From Bacillota bacterium (GTDB lineage: Bacteria; Bacillota; Clostridia; Lachnospirales; Lachnospiraceae): a DNA stretch of 64,000 nucleotides. Positions 36,588-46,125 of the stretch are shown piece after piece. The first letter of the stretch is position 1, and each line of letters opens with the position of its first letter. The stretch is taken from positions 305,449 to 369,448 of the forward strand of contig JAEZJV010000040.1 of assembly GCA_023415635.1 (NCBI GenBank), written 5' to 3'. Below the pieces are notes generated by a model. The model was given only the letters and a program-made list of their open reading frames with translations. It did no database searches and was not told the origin of the DNA. The translations under genes were made by a program, and so were the position numbers.

Positions 36588-37733
36588 TTATTTCGGTACA
36601 TAAGCAAATAACTTTTTCCAGCGATGCTCCACCACATAGTCCGGATTGGCATTTTTAATAATCGATTCCAGAAGCAACGGGTGATTTGGATTATGATACG
36701 TACATATTGCCAGCTTGGGGGCATGCTCCTTTAAAACTCCGACGGCACCCAGAAGCATATCCGGTTCAGCTCCCTCAATATCCGCCTTAATAAAGTCTAC
36801 CTTTGTGATCTTCTCTTGCTTCACGAATTCATCCAGTGTGATTTTTTGAACAGGGATACCACCTTTACCATTGGCTGCAATATGAGATGCAGCAACATTA
36901 CTCTGATCCACTTCAAAGCATACCTCTCCACAGGAGTTAGAAACAGCATACGGCTCCAATACTATATTCGGATAATAGGAGCTTGTCTTTCTTAAAATTT
37001 CGATTACCTGAGGGATTGGTTCGAAAGAATATATCTTTCCCCCTTCCGTCTTAACTGCCGACATGGCGGAGAACATTCCGACATTTGCTCCGCAATCAAT
37101 GACAGTGTCGCCCTTCTCAAGCTTGACCTGACCATATTCATAAGGTCCCTCGCAGGTTTCGCAAAACTCGCCTTCTGCAAAAAAAGCCGGCAGGATATCA
37201 AATACTTCCAAAATTACAGAAGACGGATAAGCTTCATATGCCTCATAGGGAAAACACACTCCTTTAAAGTCAAAGCATTGTTTTTCTCTATCATAGTATT
37301 TGTGCAGAATGATTGCTCTGTTTGCCATCCATTGCAGAGAATAGGACCATTCACCGATATGATGCCATTTTAAGACCCGGTTATAGAGATCCATTTTCTT
37401 ATCAAGCTCAGCATAGTTACTCAAAACATAATCCATAGAAGCATAGTTCCTCGGTAAAAGGATAATTTTATCCATTCCTATACCCATCAGCTCCAGCTGC
37501 TTTATTACAGCTTTTGCATATGTAGTGCTAACCACAATATAGTCATAATCTAAAGTATGAAGTTCATCAGGTGTAATATAAAGTTCTCCAAATCCTCGGC
37601 CCATCATTTTCTTACTGCTGTCATTGTCTGCGATGGCTACAACCTCGACATTTCCTTCATTAATATACCCTAACCCTTTACACAGGGAATTGTAGCTGCC
37701 TCCCCATAATACGGCTTTAATCTTGCCAACCAT
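36588..37733 (-). CDS. FkbM-family methyltransferase with N-terminal Rossmann module
   Basis: 381 aa. Residues 1 to about 110 form a small Rossmann-like module (VLWGGSYNSLCKGLGYI ... VVAIADNDSS ... YDYIVVSTTYA) often joined to sugar-modifying enzymes. From about 205 a class I SAM-dependent FkbM domain: GDTVIDCGANVGMFSAMSA (SAM-binding glycine-rich loop), YSFEPIPQV and DFIKADIEGAEPDMLLGA. FkbM enzymes O-methylate sugars or polyketides, so glycan methylation is likely. No own SD; the 10-residue mini-ORF ending 2 bp before the ATG may provide coupled translation. The next gene upstream is a close paralogue. Confidence 0.83.
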   Translation of the reverse strand: MVGKIKAVLWGGSYNSLCKGLGYINEGNVEVVAIADNDSSKKMMGRGFGELYITPDELHTLDYDYIVVSTTYAKAVIKQLELMGIGMDKIILLPRNYASMDYVLSNYAELDKKMDLYNRVLKWHHIGEWSYSLQWMANRAIILHKYYDREKQCFDFKGVCFPYEAYEAYPSSVILEVFDILPAFFAEGEFCETCEGPYEYGQVKLEKGDTVIDCGANVGMFSAMSAVKTEGGKIYSFEPIPQVIEILRKTSSYYPNIVLEPYAVSNSCGEVCFEVDQSNVAASHIAANGKGGIPVQKITLDEFVKQEKITKVDFIKADIEGAEPDMLLGAVGVLKEHAPKLAICTYHNPNHPLLLESIIKNANPDYVVEHRWKKLFAYVPK

Positions 37734-37735
37734 TT

Positions 37736-37768
37736 TTATACTGGTATTATGCTATCAAATGCTTTCAT
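37736..37768 (-). CDS. Possible 10-residue leader ORF coupled to the FkbM gene
   Basis: ATG (37768) with AAGGAG at spacing 8, coding MKAFDSIIPV, stop TAA ending 2 bp before the ATG of the downstream FkbM gene. The downstream ATG has no SD of its own, so reinitiation after this mini-ORF could explain its translation. Peptide function is not implied. Confidence 0.4.
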   Translation of the reverse strand: MKAFDSIIPV

Positions 37769-37830
37769 AATACCTTCTCCTTTCCGGATTTATTCTCTTC
37801 GGTTTCGTATTCTTCTAACCTGGTGCTCCA

Positions 37831-38985
37831 TTATCTGGGGACATAGGCAAAAAGCTTTTTCCAACGATGCTCAACAACATAATCACGATTCGCTTTAAGA
37901 ATGATATCTTCTAACAATAACGGGTGATTAGGATTATGATAGGTGCATATTGACAATTTGGGTGCATGCTCCTTTAGTATATTAGTGGCTCCAAGCAGCA
38001 TGTTTGGTTCTTCCCCTTCAATATCCGCCTTGATAAAATCCACCTTTTTAACATTATTTTGAACAACAAACTCATCCAGAGAAATGTTCTGGACTTTGAT
38101 TACATTCTTTCCATCTATATTTTTACCAACCAGGTGGGAAGCACCGGCATTCTGTTCATCCACTTCAAAATAACTTGTCCCACATTGACTCGTTACTGCA
38201 TATTCTTCAATGTTAATGCAAGGATAAAACTCCTGCATACATTTTATCATGTTAACCATTTCAGGAATTGGTTCAAAGGAATATACCTTCCCGCTTTTGG
38301 TTTTGAATGCCGCCAGTGCAGAGAATAATCCTTGATTTGCTCCACAATCAATTACGGTATCTCCTTCTTCCAACTGTACCCCGCCGTATTCATATGGCCC
38401 TTCGTTCGTTTCACTTAATTTGCATTCTTCTATATAGTTCAGGAAGATATCATATATTCCAAGCATGGTAGCTGAAGGATATTGCAAATATGCTTCATAG
38501 GGTATCTTAATTCCCGAAAAGTTAAAGCAGTGATTATTTTTGTCGTAGTATCTGTGAAGAATACAGGACTTATTTGCCATCCATTGCAGCGCGTAGGATT
38601 CTATTCCGATGTGCTTCCACTTGAACAGTCTGTTTTGGATATCCATCTTACCTTGCAGCGTGCTAAAATCCCTTAGGATTGTATCCATTACAGAAAACTC
38701 TCTGGATACTGTAACAGCCTTTTGGCGGCTAATTCCCAGTTGATCCATCTGCTTTAATACTTCATTCACATAAGAGGTGCAGATTACGATATAATCATAT
38801 TCGATCCCATTAATCTGATCCGGTGTAATATAAAGTTCTCCAAATCCCTTTCCCAAAAGCTTTTTACTGCAATCTCGATCCGCAATCGCAACGATCTCAA
38901 CATTTCCCTCGTTCAGCCAGTCCAATCCTTTACAAACAGAATTATAACTTCCACCCCATAAAATCACCTTTTCTTTGAGATTCAT
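37831..38985 (-). CDS. FkbM-family methyltransferase, paralogue of the neighbouring gene
   Basis: 384 aa, same architecture and strongly similar to the protein at 36588 (shared VILWGGSYNSVCKGL, GELYITPDQ, GDTVIDCGANQGLFSA, FIKADIEGEEPNMLLGA and a nearly identical C-terminus EHRWKKLFAYVPR). SAM-binding motifs are intact, so both should be active, perhaps on different positions of the same glycan. SD AAGGA before ATG 38985. Tandem duplication is the likely origin; the spacer between them is about 100 bp. Confidence 0.84.
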   Translation of the reverse strand: MNLKEKVILWGGSYNSVCKGLDWLNEGNVEIVAIADRDCSKKLLGKGFGELYITPDQINGIEYDYIVICTSYVNEVLKQMDQLGISRQKAVTVSREFSVMDTILRDFSTLQGKMDIQNRLFKWKHIGIESYALQWMANKSCILHRYYDKNNHCFNFSGIKIPYEAYLQYPSATMLGIYDIFLNYIEECKLSETNEGPYEYGGVQLEEGDTVIDCGANQGLFSALAAFKTKSGKVYSFEPIPEMVNMIKCMQEFYPCINIEEYAVTSQCGTSYFEVDEQNAGASHLVGKNIDGKNVIKVQNISLDEFVVQNNVKKVDFIKADIEGEEPNMLLGATNILKEHAPKLSICTYHNPNHPLLLEDIILKANRDYVVEHRWKKLFAYVPR

Positions 38986-39098
38986 TTCATATCCTTGTAT
39001 AATGAAAACAATCCTATCACTATACTTTTCCCTTTCCTTTTGTTTTCATCTTGAATTAATAAGCGTTGATATATCCAACAAATTCTGAAATCAAGGGC

Positions 39099-40247
39099 CT
39101 ACTTGAAGCTGCTGTTTTTCCTGACATCTTCATATAATTTATGTACTTCTTCAACGGAAGCCTTTGTAGTAAATGTTCGCATTGCATATTCCTTCGCTGT
39201 CTTTTTTAAATGCTTCACTTCTTCCTTATGTTCCATCGCATATTTTATTTTATCTGCCAGATCAATATAATCACCGCTTTTATATAAGTACCCTGTAATG
39301 CCATGACTAATCAATTCCTTTGTAGCCGCAGTGTTAGAACCAATCACGGGTAGGTCGCTCAACATGGATTCAATAGTTACCCTTCCCAGACCTTCGCTCT
39401 TGGAGCATACCAATGCGAGATCAGCTTTTTTACGAATTTCCTTCAGACTGTTTTTAAAACCGCAGAAGGTTACTACGCCGCTCAATTGATGCTCTTTCAT
39501 AAATTTCTTGATTCGTGCGACCTCCTCGTCTCTTCCCCGTCCGGCCAAAAACAAGCGAATATTACAAATCCCCTGCTGCCGAAGATAATTTACTGCTTTT
39601 ACTGCCTCCAGCTGACCCTTCCCCTCTATGATTGCCCCTGATAAAAGCAGGTTCAGCTCCGGGCTTTCATAAAATTCTTCCTTTGATTGATTATAATCCT
39701 CAAAAGAAATCAGGTCGTAAATCACTTTCATTCTTTCCTTGGAATACAATCTGCAATATTTTTTGTAAATAGCTTTTGAAATCAGGATAATCGCATCCGC
39801 TTTATTTAACAGATATTTCATTTTCCGCTTTCGATAAAGCTCATAATGGAAATCTTCTTCCATGAACTCTCTGATATGCCAGATATGCGGTACCTTTGTA
39901 ATAAGTGCAGTCATAGCACCAACATCTGAGCACAGATTGTTGGTATGAATCACATCGATGCTCCACTCACGAACCAATGTAATTAATTGCTTTACAACAA
40001 GGATATTCTTTATTTCATTCAGATTCTCCTTAAGGATATGCCTTTCTCCAATTATTCTGAAATTGTTAGCATATTTAATCACCTTATATTTAATCCTTCT
40101 CTGAATTAGCTCCTTTTCCAAAGGACCTGCATATGGAATAATCACATGTGGCTTAACCTGATATTTTTGTAAGGCATCCATCAGATCAAGCAAAGATTTT
40201 GAGGATCCGTATAATGTTGCATCATGACAGATATATAAAACATTCAT
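39099..40247 (-). CDS. Family 4 (GT-B) glycosyltransferase
   Basis: 382 aa from the ATG at 40247 (AGGAGA upstream). The N-terminal GT-B half has the glycine/serine loop LYGSSKSLLDLMDAL. The C-terminal GT4 half shows LLLSGAIIEGKGQLEAVKAV, FCGFKNSLKEIRKKADLALVCSKSEGLGRVTIESM with the E-x7-E type signature, and SNTAATKELI. A retaining transferase using a nucleotide sugar. It lies between the FkbM pair and the GT2 genes in the glycan cluster; acceptor and sugar unknown. Confidence 0.85.
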   Translation of the reverse strand: MNVLYICHDATLYGSSKSLLDLMDALQKYQVKPHVIIPYAGPLEKELIQRRIKYKVIKYANNFRIIGERHILKENLNEIKNILVVKQLITLVREWSIDVIHTNNLCSDVGAMTALITKVPHIWHIREFMEEDFHYELYRKRKMKYLLNKADAIILISKAIYKKYCRLYSKERMKVIYDLISFEDYNQSKEEFYESPELNLLLSGAIIEGKGQLEAVKAVNYLRQQGICNIRLFLAGRGRDEEVARIKKFMKEHQLSGVVTFCGFKNSLKEIRKKADLALVCSKSEGLGRVTIESMLSDLPVIGSNTAATKELISHGITGYLYKSGDYIDLADKIKYAMEHKEEVKHLKKTAKEYAMRTFTTKASVEEVHKLYEDVRKNSSFK

Positions 40248-40300
40248 CGTATTCTCCTCTCCCTTCATTGTGTATCCTTCCACATACAGTAAATAGAGTA

Positions 40301-40777
40301 TTACAAATCAAATATAACCGATTCCAGGGAGATAATGGGGCATTCCATTATTCCTTCCAGCTCCTCACAAATCTCATCATATGCATAGGTTGCTGTTACC
40401 ACGATTGCATCCACTTGCTCCAATTCATCGTCTAAACCTACTACGTTCAATTCGGAATACGTACTTTCCGCTTTTTTATCTACAGCATACTTTACCTCTA
40501 CCTCGGAATTCTTTAGCTCCTCATACAAACGGTTTCCCAGCTCACCCATTCCATATATGGCAATCGATTTATACCCTTGTTCCAACAAATATCTGTCCAG
40601 GCTTTTCCCCTCATGCTTATTTACCAGCCATTGGTTTAAGAGATTATAATATCCTTTAAATTTATCAACCTTTTCTGCTTTTTCAGAAAGCTTTTTACCC
40701 TTAAGATAATTCATCGTTGCCGCTCCTGCTGCTGCTCCCATTATAGTAGTCACTAATCCCAAAATTCCTTTTTTCAT
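40301..40777 (-). CDS. Small protein with Rossmann-like sugar-cluster module
   Basis: 158 aa. A hydrophobic N-terminal stretch (KKGILGLVTTIMGAAAGAAT) could be a membrane anchor. A Rossmann-like module follows (SIAIYGMGELGNRLYEEL ... VKYAVDKKAES ... VDAIVVTATYAYDEI) resembling the module in the FkbM proteins and in the GT2 at 42863. No catalytic domain is attached. The ATG at 40777 overlaps the stop of the upstream glycosyltransferase (ATGA), showing translational coupling. Possibly a nucleotide- or sugar-binding accessory. Confidence 0.7.
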   Translation of the reverse strand: MKKGILGLVTTIMGAAAGAATMNYLKGKKLSEKAEKVDKFKGYYNLLNQWLVNKHEGKSLDRYLLEQGYKSIAIYGMGELGNRLYEELKNSEVEVKYAVDKKAESTYSELNVVGLDDELEQVDAIVVTATYAYDEICEELEGIMECPIISLESVIFDL

Positions 40778-41859
40778 ATACATCCCTCTTTCTTATTCAT
40801 TATTTTATAGTATATAAAGTTCCAACTATTTCTCGTCTTCATGTAACATTTTCGGATTGCATTATACCGTTCGATTTCCTTCGGAGTCCGGGATTTGATC
40901 TGTTTCATTGTTACCCTGTGCAGCACTCCCATGCGCTTTGCATATTCATGTAATCTGCAACAGCTATACCAATGCATCAACGGTATCTTTTTGTCTTTAG
41001 ACAATGCTTCGCGAAACAAATAATCTATTTCAATGAATTTGAGCTTCGTTGACTGATTACTGCTTAGATTAATCCCCTCTGATCTGCAGCCCAACGGTGT
41101 ATTAAAATAATACATATTATATCTCATAGTAAAATTCACATTCAAAATCCAATCTGAGCTCGGATAGAACTTTTCGTTGTATCCACCTGATTCCAGCATT
41201 TTCTCCCTATGGAACAATGCTCCGACGGGATGCGTATAGCGCTGTGTAAAAAAGTGATCCCAAAAACTAAGCTTGGATAGGGTCACTCCGTCATTGAGAA
41301 CAGCTCTATATGTTTTAATCCTTCTTCTTTGCTTATCAGCAAGTTTTTCCCTCTGTGCAAAGATCCGTTCCGCCTGCTCGGGGGAACTGATTTTGGTAAT
41401 ATCATGTCCAATATAGACAGCCTGATAAGATGGATGGGGTCTTAATACCTTCTCCACCTCATCCAGGTAAAAGTCATAGAGATAATCATCATCGTTCAGT
41501 ATAGACACCCATTGCCCTGACGCCAGTTCAAAGCAGCGGTTCCAATTGCCAAACAGTCCAAGGTTTTTCTCGTTTTTATAATACTTAAGGTTATCGGCAG
41601 TGATACCCTCTATATAGTTATCTACCCCCGTATCCTCCGGGTCATCATTAATAACAATCACCTCGTAGCAATGGTTGCCCTTTTGTCCTAATGCACTATT
41701 CAAGGAAAGCTTCAGCATAGGAAGCTTCCGATACGTAGGTATGACTATAGAAATCAGCGGTGCTTCCCTCTGCTTCTCACCCTTTAACTGTAATGACTTG
41801 ACATGACTGTATTTTTTGAAATTATCTATTTTATCGAAAAACAGATAGGTCTGATTCAT
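40774..41859 (-). CDS. Family 2 glycosyltransferase
   Basis: 361 aa. A GT-A domain starts near residue 35 (ISIVIPTYRKLPMLKLSLNSAL), with VINDDPEDTG and the metal-binding NDDDYLY near 118-124. The N-terminal ~35 residues form a short extension, and the C-terminal basic helical part may bind membrane or a partner. SD AAGGAG, ATG 41859; the next gene overlaps its stop by 4 nt. Confidence 0.87.
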   Translation of the reverse strand: MNQTYLFFDKIDNFKKYSHVKSLQLKGEKQREAPLISIVIPTYRKLPMLKLSLNSALGQKGNHCYEVIVINDDPEDTGVDNYIEGITADNLKYYKNEKNLGLFGNWNRCFELASGQWVSILNDDDYLYDFYLDEVEKVLRPHPSYQAVYIGHDITKISSPEQAERIFAQREKLADKQRRRIKTYRAVLNDGVTLSKLSFWDHFFTQRYTHPVGALFHREKMLESGGYNEKFYPSSDWILNVNFTMRYNMYYFNTPLGCRSEGINLSSNQSTKLKFIEIDYLFREALSKDKKIPLMHWYSCCRLHEYAKRMGVLHRVTMKQIKSRTPKEIERYNAIRKCYMKTRNSWNFIYYKIMNKKEGCI

Positions 41860-41863
41860 AAAT

Positions 41864-42814
41864 TTACTCCTTCGTATAAAAATCAGGTCGGATACAATTC
41901 AATAAATATCCACCCATCTCTTTCTCTAGAAATCCCGATATCATTAACTCAAATACGGTTTTCCGGTACAAGCTTCTCAATAATCTCAATTCCTTCTTCT
42001 GAGTTTTCAATCGACTTTTCACCTGTCTATACATCCAAGAAATAACTTTGAGAAGATGAAGCAGCTCTATTTCATACAGGTGCGTTAAACGGCGCTTTGC
42101 ATAAAAATCTTTTCGCTGCAGATAAGCTTCCATCTTATTCAGAGTAGCTAAATTGAATTTTCTTCCCGTAATACTCGTAACTCTCTGTCTGTAAAAATAC
42201 ATTATATTCGGTAAACATACGATTTTTTTCGCCCGATAAACCAGTCTATAATTAACAAACTCATCTTCATGTATTTTCCCTTCCGGAAAACGAAGATTCT
42301 GAAACAGCTTTGTCTTATAAAGCTTATTCCATAGTACCGCATTAGTGATATTATCAGGAGTATGTAATCGCTCTAAAAACTCAACATTGGTGCATATCTT
42401 TGGTGACCCTGAGCCACTGTCACTGCATCCCAATTCCTTCTCATGCTTCATTTTAGCGAACTCGCATTTTGATATATCTGCATCATATCGAATCAGGTTC
42501 GTATATAGTGCCTCCAGCATATCCAGGGCAATCCAATCATCGCTATCAACAAAAGCGATATATTTGCCGATTGAGCAATCCAGACCAACGTTTCGCGAAG
42601 AGCTTACCCCCCCGTGACTTTTATGAATTACCTTTATCCTATCATCTTTGAGCGCATATTTATCACAGATAAGCGGACTCTGATCTGTTGACCCATCATC
42701 TACAAGAATTATTTCATAATCCCGGAAGGTCTGTCCAAGTATGCTTTCAATACACTTTACTAGATATTTATCGACATTATAGACCGGAACTATAACACTT
42801 ATTTTTGGCTTCAC
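41864..42814 (-). CDS. Family 2 glycosyltransferase
   Basis: 316 aa. Canonical GT2: ISVIVPVYNVDKYLVKCIES, VDDGSTDQSP, SSSRNVGLD and the DxD motif VDSDDW near 91-96. It starts with GTG at 42814 behind GGGAGGG (spacing 7). Same strand and spacing as its neighbours, within the glycan operon. Specificity cannot be told from sequence. Confidence 0.88.
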   Translation of the reverse strand: MKPKISVIVPVYNVDKYLVKCIESILGQTFRDYEIILVDDGSTDQSPLICDKYALKDDRIKVIHKSHGGVSSSRNVGLDCSIGKYIAFVDSDDWIALDMLEALYTNLIRYDADISKCEFAKMKHEKELGCSDSGSGSPKICTNVEFLERLHTPDNITNAVLWNKLYKTKLFQNLRFPEGKIHEDEFVNYRLVYRAKKIVCLPNIMYFYRQRVTSITGRKFNLATLNKMEAYLQRKDFYAKRRLTHLYEIELLHLLKVISWMYRQVKSRLKTQKKELRLLRSLYRKTVFELMISGFLEKEMGGYLLNCIRPDFYTKE

Positions 42815-42862
42815 TAGGTTCCCTCCCCTGGTATGTATGGCATCAAACTCTAAATACAGTGA

Positions 42863-44239
42863 TCATCGAAAGAAAGCACTTGTTTCCATCGTATAGATCA
42901 GATATAAGTCCAAATTAACAACAAATAGATTATCAACTGCGTTTACCTTGTAATACACATCGCCATAAAAGTTTTTATTTATCACTAGTATAACATCAAT
43001 TTGCTGCATTGTGGAAGAAAAGCTGCTTATGACATGTCCCGTCGGAAGCTGTTCTCCTTCCCGTTTAGGATTGCCATCTATCACATATCTGATCTCTTTC
43101 CTTTCGGGATCATTTACCGCAAGGAAATCCCTACCCTTTTGCCCTGCTCCCCAGATAGCAATTGTATAGGAATGCTCTCTGCAATAAGCAAGTAATTGCC
43201 CCACTCTTTCCTTGGTCTGCCGATAGAAATTAAGATAGGAATATTTTCTTCTACGTAATTCCCCTATCTGTTCGATCAGAAATTCAGAGGATCTGTCATT
43301 TAATAATGCCATCTGCAGATAGATCGGGTCTACTAATTTATCGATATAATAATTGTCCAGATAATCCGGACAAATTTCTCGTACCGCTGTGCTGATTTCC
43401 TGCATCTTCGTCAGTGGAGGGGCATCAAACCTTTCCAGGCAGCTATCCAGCATATAAAAATAATAGCTTCGGATAAAGAACATATCCAGCTCCTGTTTTA
43501 ATTCCGGATAAAAATTATCCTTCTTTGCCCGATCATAGAACAGTCTTACTGCCTCCATACGCTGAAAATGATGGATACTGTTTTTCGTATTCATTGTCGA
43601 ATCTTCTCTGCTATTATAAAAATAGAGAGGATTATTCAGCTTTTTCAACCTCTTTGAATAGAGAAACAGGAAAGGGACCACAGCTTGGTCTTCATACTGA
43701 ATACCCTCCGGGAAAAATAAATTGTGATTAAAAAGCAATTCTCTGTGAATTAGCTTTGCAAAGGGAAAGGCTTTCATTGAAAGCAATACCTTCTTAATAC
43801 CAGGAGTCGGCACACCATCAACTTCATTGCCAACCTCCATTACAAGCTTCTCCTCACCCGTCCCTTCCATTACTTTTTTATAGTCGCATATAACCAAATC
43901 ACTTCCGGTCTGCATCGCCGACAGATACATTTCCTCACAAATTGTGGTATCGACCCAATCATCACTGTCAACAAACATAATATATTCTCCGGTCGATTTC
44001 CGTAAACCAACATTACGCGCCCCGCCCTGTTTTATATTCTTTTTAAGATAAACACAAATTATTTTGTCCGGGTATTTTTCTTCGTACTCCCTCATGATAT
44101 CAGCCGAGCAATCGGGAGAAGCATCATTCACCACTATGATTTCAATATCTGAAAGGGTCTGATTAATTAAGGAATCCAGGCAGCGTCTCAAATACTTTTC
44201 TACATTATACACTGGTACAATAACGCTTACCTTCTTCAT
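42863..44239 (-). CDS. Family 2 glycosyltransferase with C-terminal Rossmann module
   Basis: 458 aa. The N-terminal GT2 domain (VSVIVPVYNVEKYLRRCLDS, VNDASPDCS, FVDSDDWVD) is followed by a helical region and, from about residue 355, a Rossmann-like module (YTIAIWGAGQKGRDFLAV ... IRYVIDGNPKREGEQLPTG ... DVILVINKNF) also seen in four other proteins of the cluster. The ATG at 44239 lies 7 bp from the stop of the upstream sulfatase-fold gene, with the SD inside that gene's last codons. Confidence 0.85.
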   Translation of the reverse strand: MKKVSVIVPVYNVEKYLRRCLDSLINQTLSDIEIIVVNDASPDCSADIMREYEEKYPDKIICVYLKKNIKQGGARNVGLRKSTGEYIMFVDSDDWVDTTICEEMYLSAMQTGSDLVICDYKKVMEGTGEEKLVMEVGNEVDGVPTPGIKKVLLSMKAFPFAKLIHRELLFNHNLFFPEGIQYEDQAVVPFLFLYSKRLKKLNNPLYFYNSREDSTMNTKNSIHHFQRMEAVRLFYDRAKKDNFYPELKQELDMFFIRSYYFYMLDSCLERFDAPPLTKMQEISTAVREICPDYLDNYYIDKLVDPIYLQMALLNDRSSEFLIEQIGELRRRKYSYLNFYRQTKERVGQLLAYCREHSYTIAIWGAGQKGRDFLAVNDPERKEIRYVIDGNPKREGEQLPTGHVISSFSSTMQQIDVILVINKNFYGDVYYKVNAVDNLFVVNLDLYLIYTMETSAFFR

Positions 44240-44245
44240 TCCTTA

Positions 44246-46099
44246 TTAGCTCCCTTCTGCACCGGCAGTTTTATGCTCCTCTTTATTTTCCACAGTCATA
44301 GACATAAACGCATTTTTTTCTAATATTAGGTCGGATACTTGTAATTTACTCTGTAATACTTTTATCTCATCCTTCCACCTTTGTATTAATTCGATTTCTT
44401 CCCCCGAATTCATATCAAAAGCCTGCTCATGATTAGGAAAATAGATATATTCCTCTGTAATAACATTCCCTTCGCGATTAATGACTCCCCCTGTGTATTG
44501 ATCATCAAAAATATCATTACCCAGTGCATATCCGATGTCAAAATCCATAATATTAGCTATTGTAGGCAGTAGATCAATCTGACCAACCACTTTTTGTATT
44601 CTTACTGCTTCTGATTGCTCCGGAAATCGCATTAACGAAACTACTCTGTTCTGCTTAATCCAATTCTGCTCAGTATTTTTGAGTCCCAGGTAATTCATCA
44701 GCTCCTGACGATATTGTCTCGGTACACCGGAATGGTCACCATACATCACTAAGAGTGAGTTATCATATAAGCCTTTCTCCTTTAATGACTGAATAAACTG
44801 ACCTATTGCTTTATCTGCATAATGAGCACCTTTTATATATCTTCCAAGGAATGTACCCTCTAAATCACCAACCGAAAAATCATATTTCTCAAAGTAATCA
44901 TAAGGATGATGCAAGGATAAAGTAATTAAAAATGCATAGAACAGACTGCTCCTGCTTTTCTCCTCCATGATATCTGTAATCTGTCTGAAAAATGAGCTGT
45001 CACTTAAACCGGGAAAAATAAATTCATCATTCTCAAGCATAGAATTATCGATGAAGCTATCATAGCCATATAACCGATACATCAAATGGCGATTCCAGAA
45101 GCTGGCCTGGTTCCCATGGGCACCCAGGTTATAATATCCCTTCTGTTTTGCAGCATGACCGATGGAATGAAATACATTGTTCTGACATTCATAGCATGCC
45201 GGTTTATCAGCCAGCGGAAATAAGGAATTATTAAAAACCAGCTCTGCATCCGATGTATTTCCTACACTGGTCTGATAATACATATTATCAAAACGGATGC
45301 TCTCTCTGGAAAGTTGATTCAAATTCGGTGTAATCTCCTTCCCTTCAATTACACAATCTCGTAGAAATTCCTGCATGGATTCCATCTGAACAACAATCAG
45401 GTTTTTATCCTTGGCCTTTCCGGAATAGGCGTTAACCGTTTTCCTCCAAAGCGCATCCTGGATACAATTTATTTCTTCCGTGGTTACACCCTTATTTTGA
45501 TGCAGGCGGTTTTTCATATAGCCAAGCAGATCATTTATATGATAATAAAGAATCCCCAAGTCTCTCGCAATGCGTTTCTTGTTCCAGAAATATGATTTCC
45601 TGTTACTTTGATGATAGATATAAGAAAACCATATTACACCTGTCAAAATACAAACTCCTGAAAAAACAATGCAAAAAAGACCCGATACCTGATACCCCTC
45701 TAAAAGAAGGAGGAGAACTGTCACAAGTGGGAGGTCAATAAAATAAAGAATATCTTTTTTCAAAAACACACCGAAAACACTATTTCTAATTCCTTTCAGC
45801 AATTTGAACTGATGAAGGACTACCGAGGCTGTCAGAGGATTTTTGTAATATCTCATATATAAAGTATCTGCGAATAGAAGGAGGTCCATGCCAAGGCTGA
45901 ATACTATCCACAAAATGCTCATGCGAGACAAACTGAGGATACCAACAAGCACCAGACCCGAAGCAAGCATGGCTTGCGAGCTTTTTTTATGTATTTTCCA
46001 TCGGAATGGAGGCGTATTAATATTGGTATCAAAATTAAAATATAATAATTTTCCGGATATCCATAATAATAGGACTATGTTAATTACTATGTATATCAT
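44246..46099 (-). CDS. LtaS-like membrane phosphoglycerol transferase / sulfatase-fold protein
   Basis: 617 aa. About five transmembrane helices in the first 180 residues precede an extracellular alkaline-phosphatase-superfamily domain. Motifs: VVQMESMQEF (metal site), QTSVGNTSDAE with the probable catalytic Thr near 280, and MYGDHSG near 450. This is the layout of lipoteichoic acid synthase and related phosphoglycerol or phosphoethanolamine transferases. With the TagF-like gene two positions upstream it suggests glycerol-phosphate addition to a surface glycan. The start at 46099 is preferred (GGGGGG upstream, after the previous stop) over an in-frame TTG at 46132. Confidence 0.82.
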   Translation of the reverse strand: MIYIVINIVLLLWISGKLLYFNFDTNINTPPFRWKIHKKSSQAMLASGLVLVGILSLSRMSILWIVFSLGMDLLLFADTLYMRYYKNPLTASVVLHQFKLLKGIRNSVFGVFLKKDILYFIDLPLVTVLLLLLEGYQVSGLFCIVFSGVCILTGVIWFSYIYHQSNRKSYFWNKKRIARDLGILYYHINDLLGYMKNRLHQNKGVTTEEINCIQDALWRKTVNAYSGKAKDKNLIVVQMESMQEFLRDCVIEGKEITPNLNQLSRESIRFDNMYYQTSVGNTSDAELVFNNSLFPLADKPACYECQNNVFHSIGHAAKQKGYYNLGAHGNQASFWNRHLMYRLYGYDSFIDNSMLENDEFIFPGLSDSSFFRQITDIMEEKSRSSLFYAFLITLSLHHPYDYFEKYDFSVGDLEGTFLGRYIKGAHYADKAIGQFIQSLKEKGLYDNSLLVMYGDHSGVPRQYRQELMNYLGLKNTEQNWIKQNRVVSLMRFPEQSEAVRIQKVVGQIDLLPTIANIMDFDIGYALGNDIFDDQYTGGVINREGNVITEEYIYFPNHEQAFDMNSGEEIELIQRWKDEIKVLQSKLQVSDLILEKNAFMSMTVENKEEHKTAGAEGS

Positions 46100-46125
46100 A
46101 AAGCCATCCCCCCCATAAAACACTA

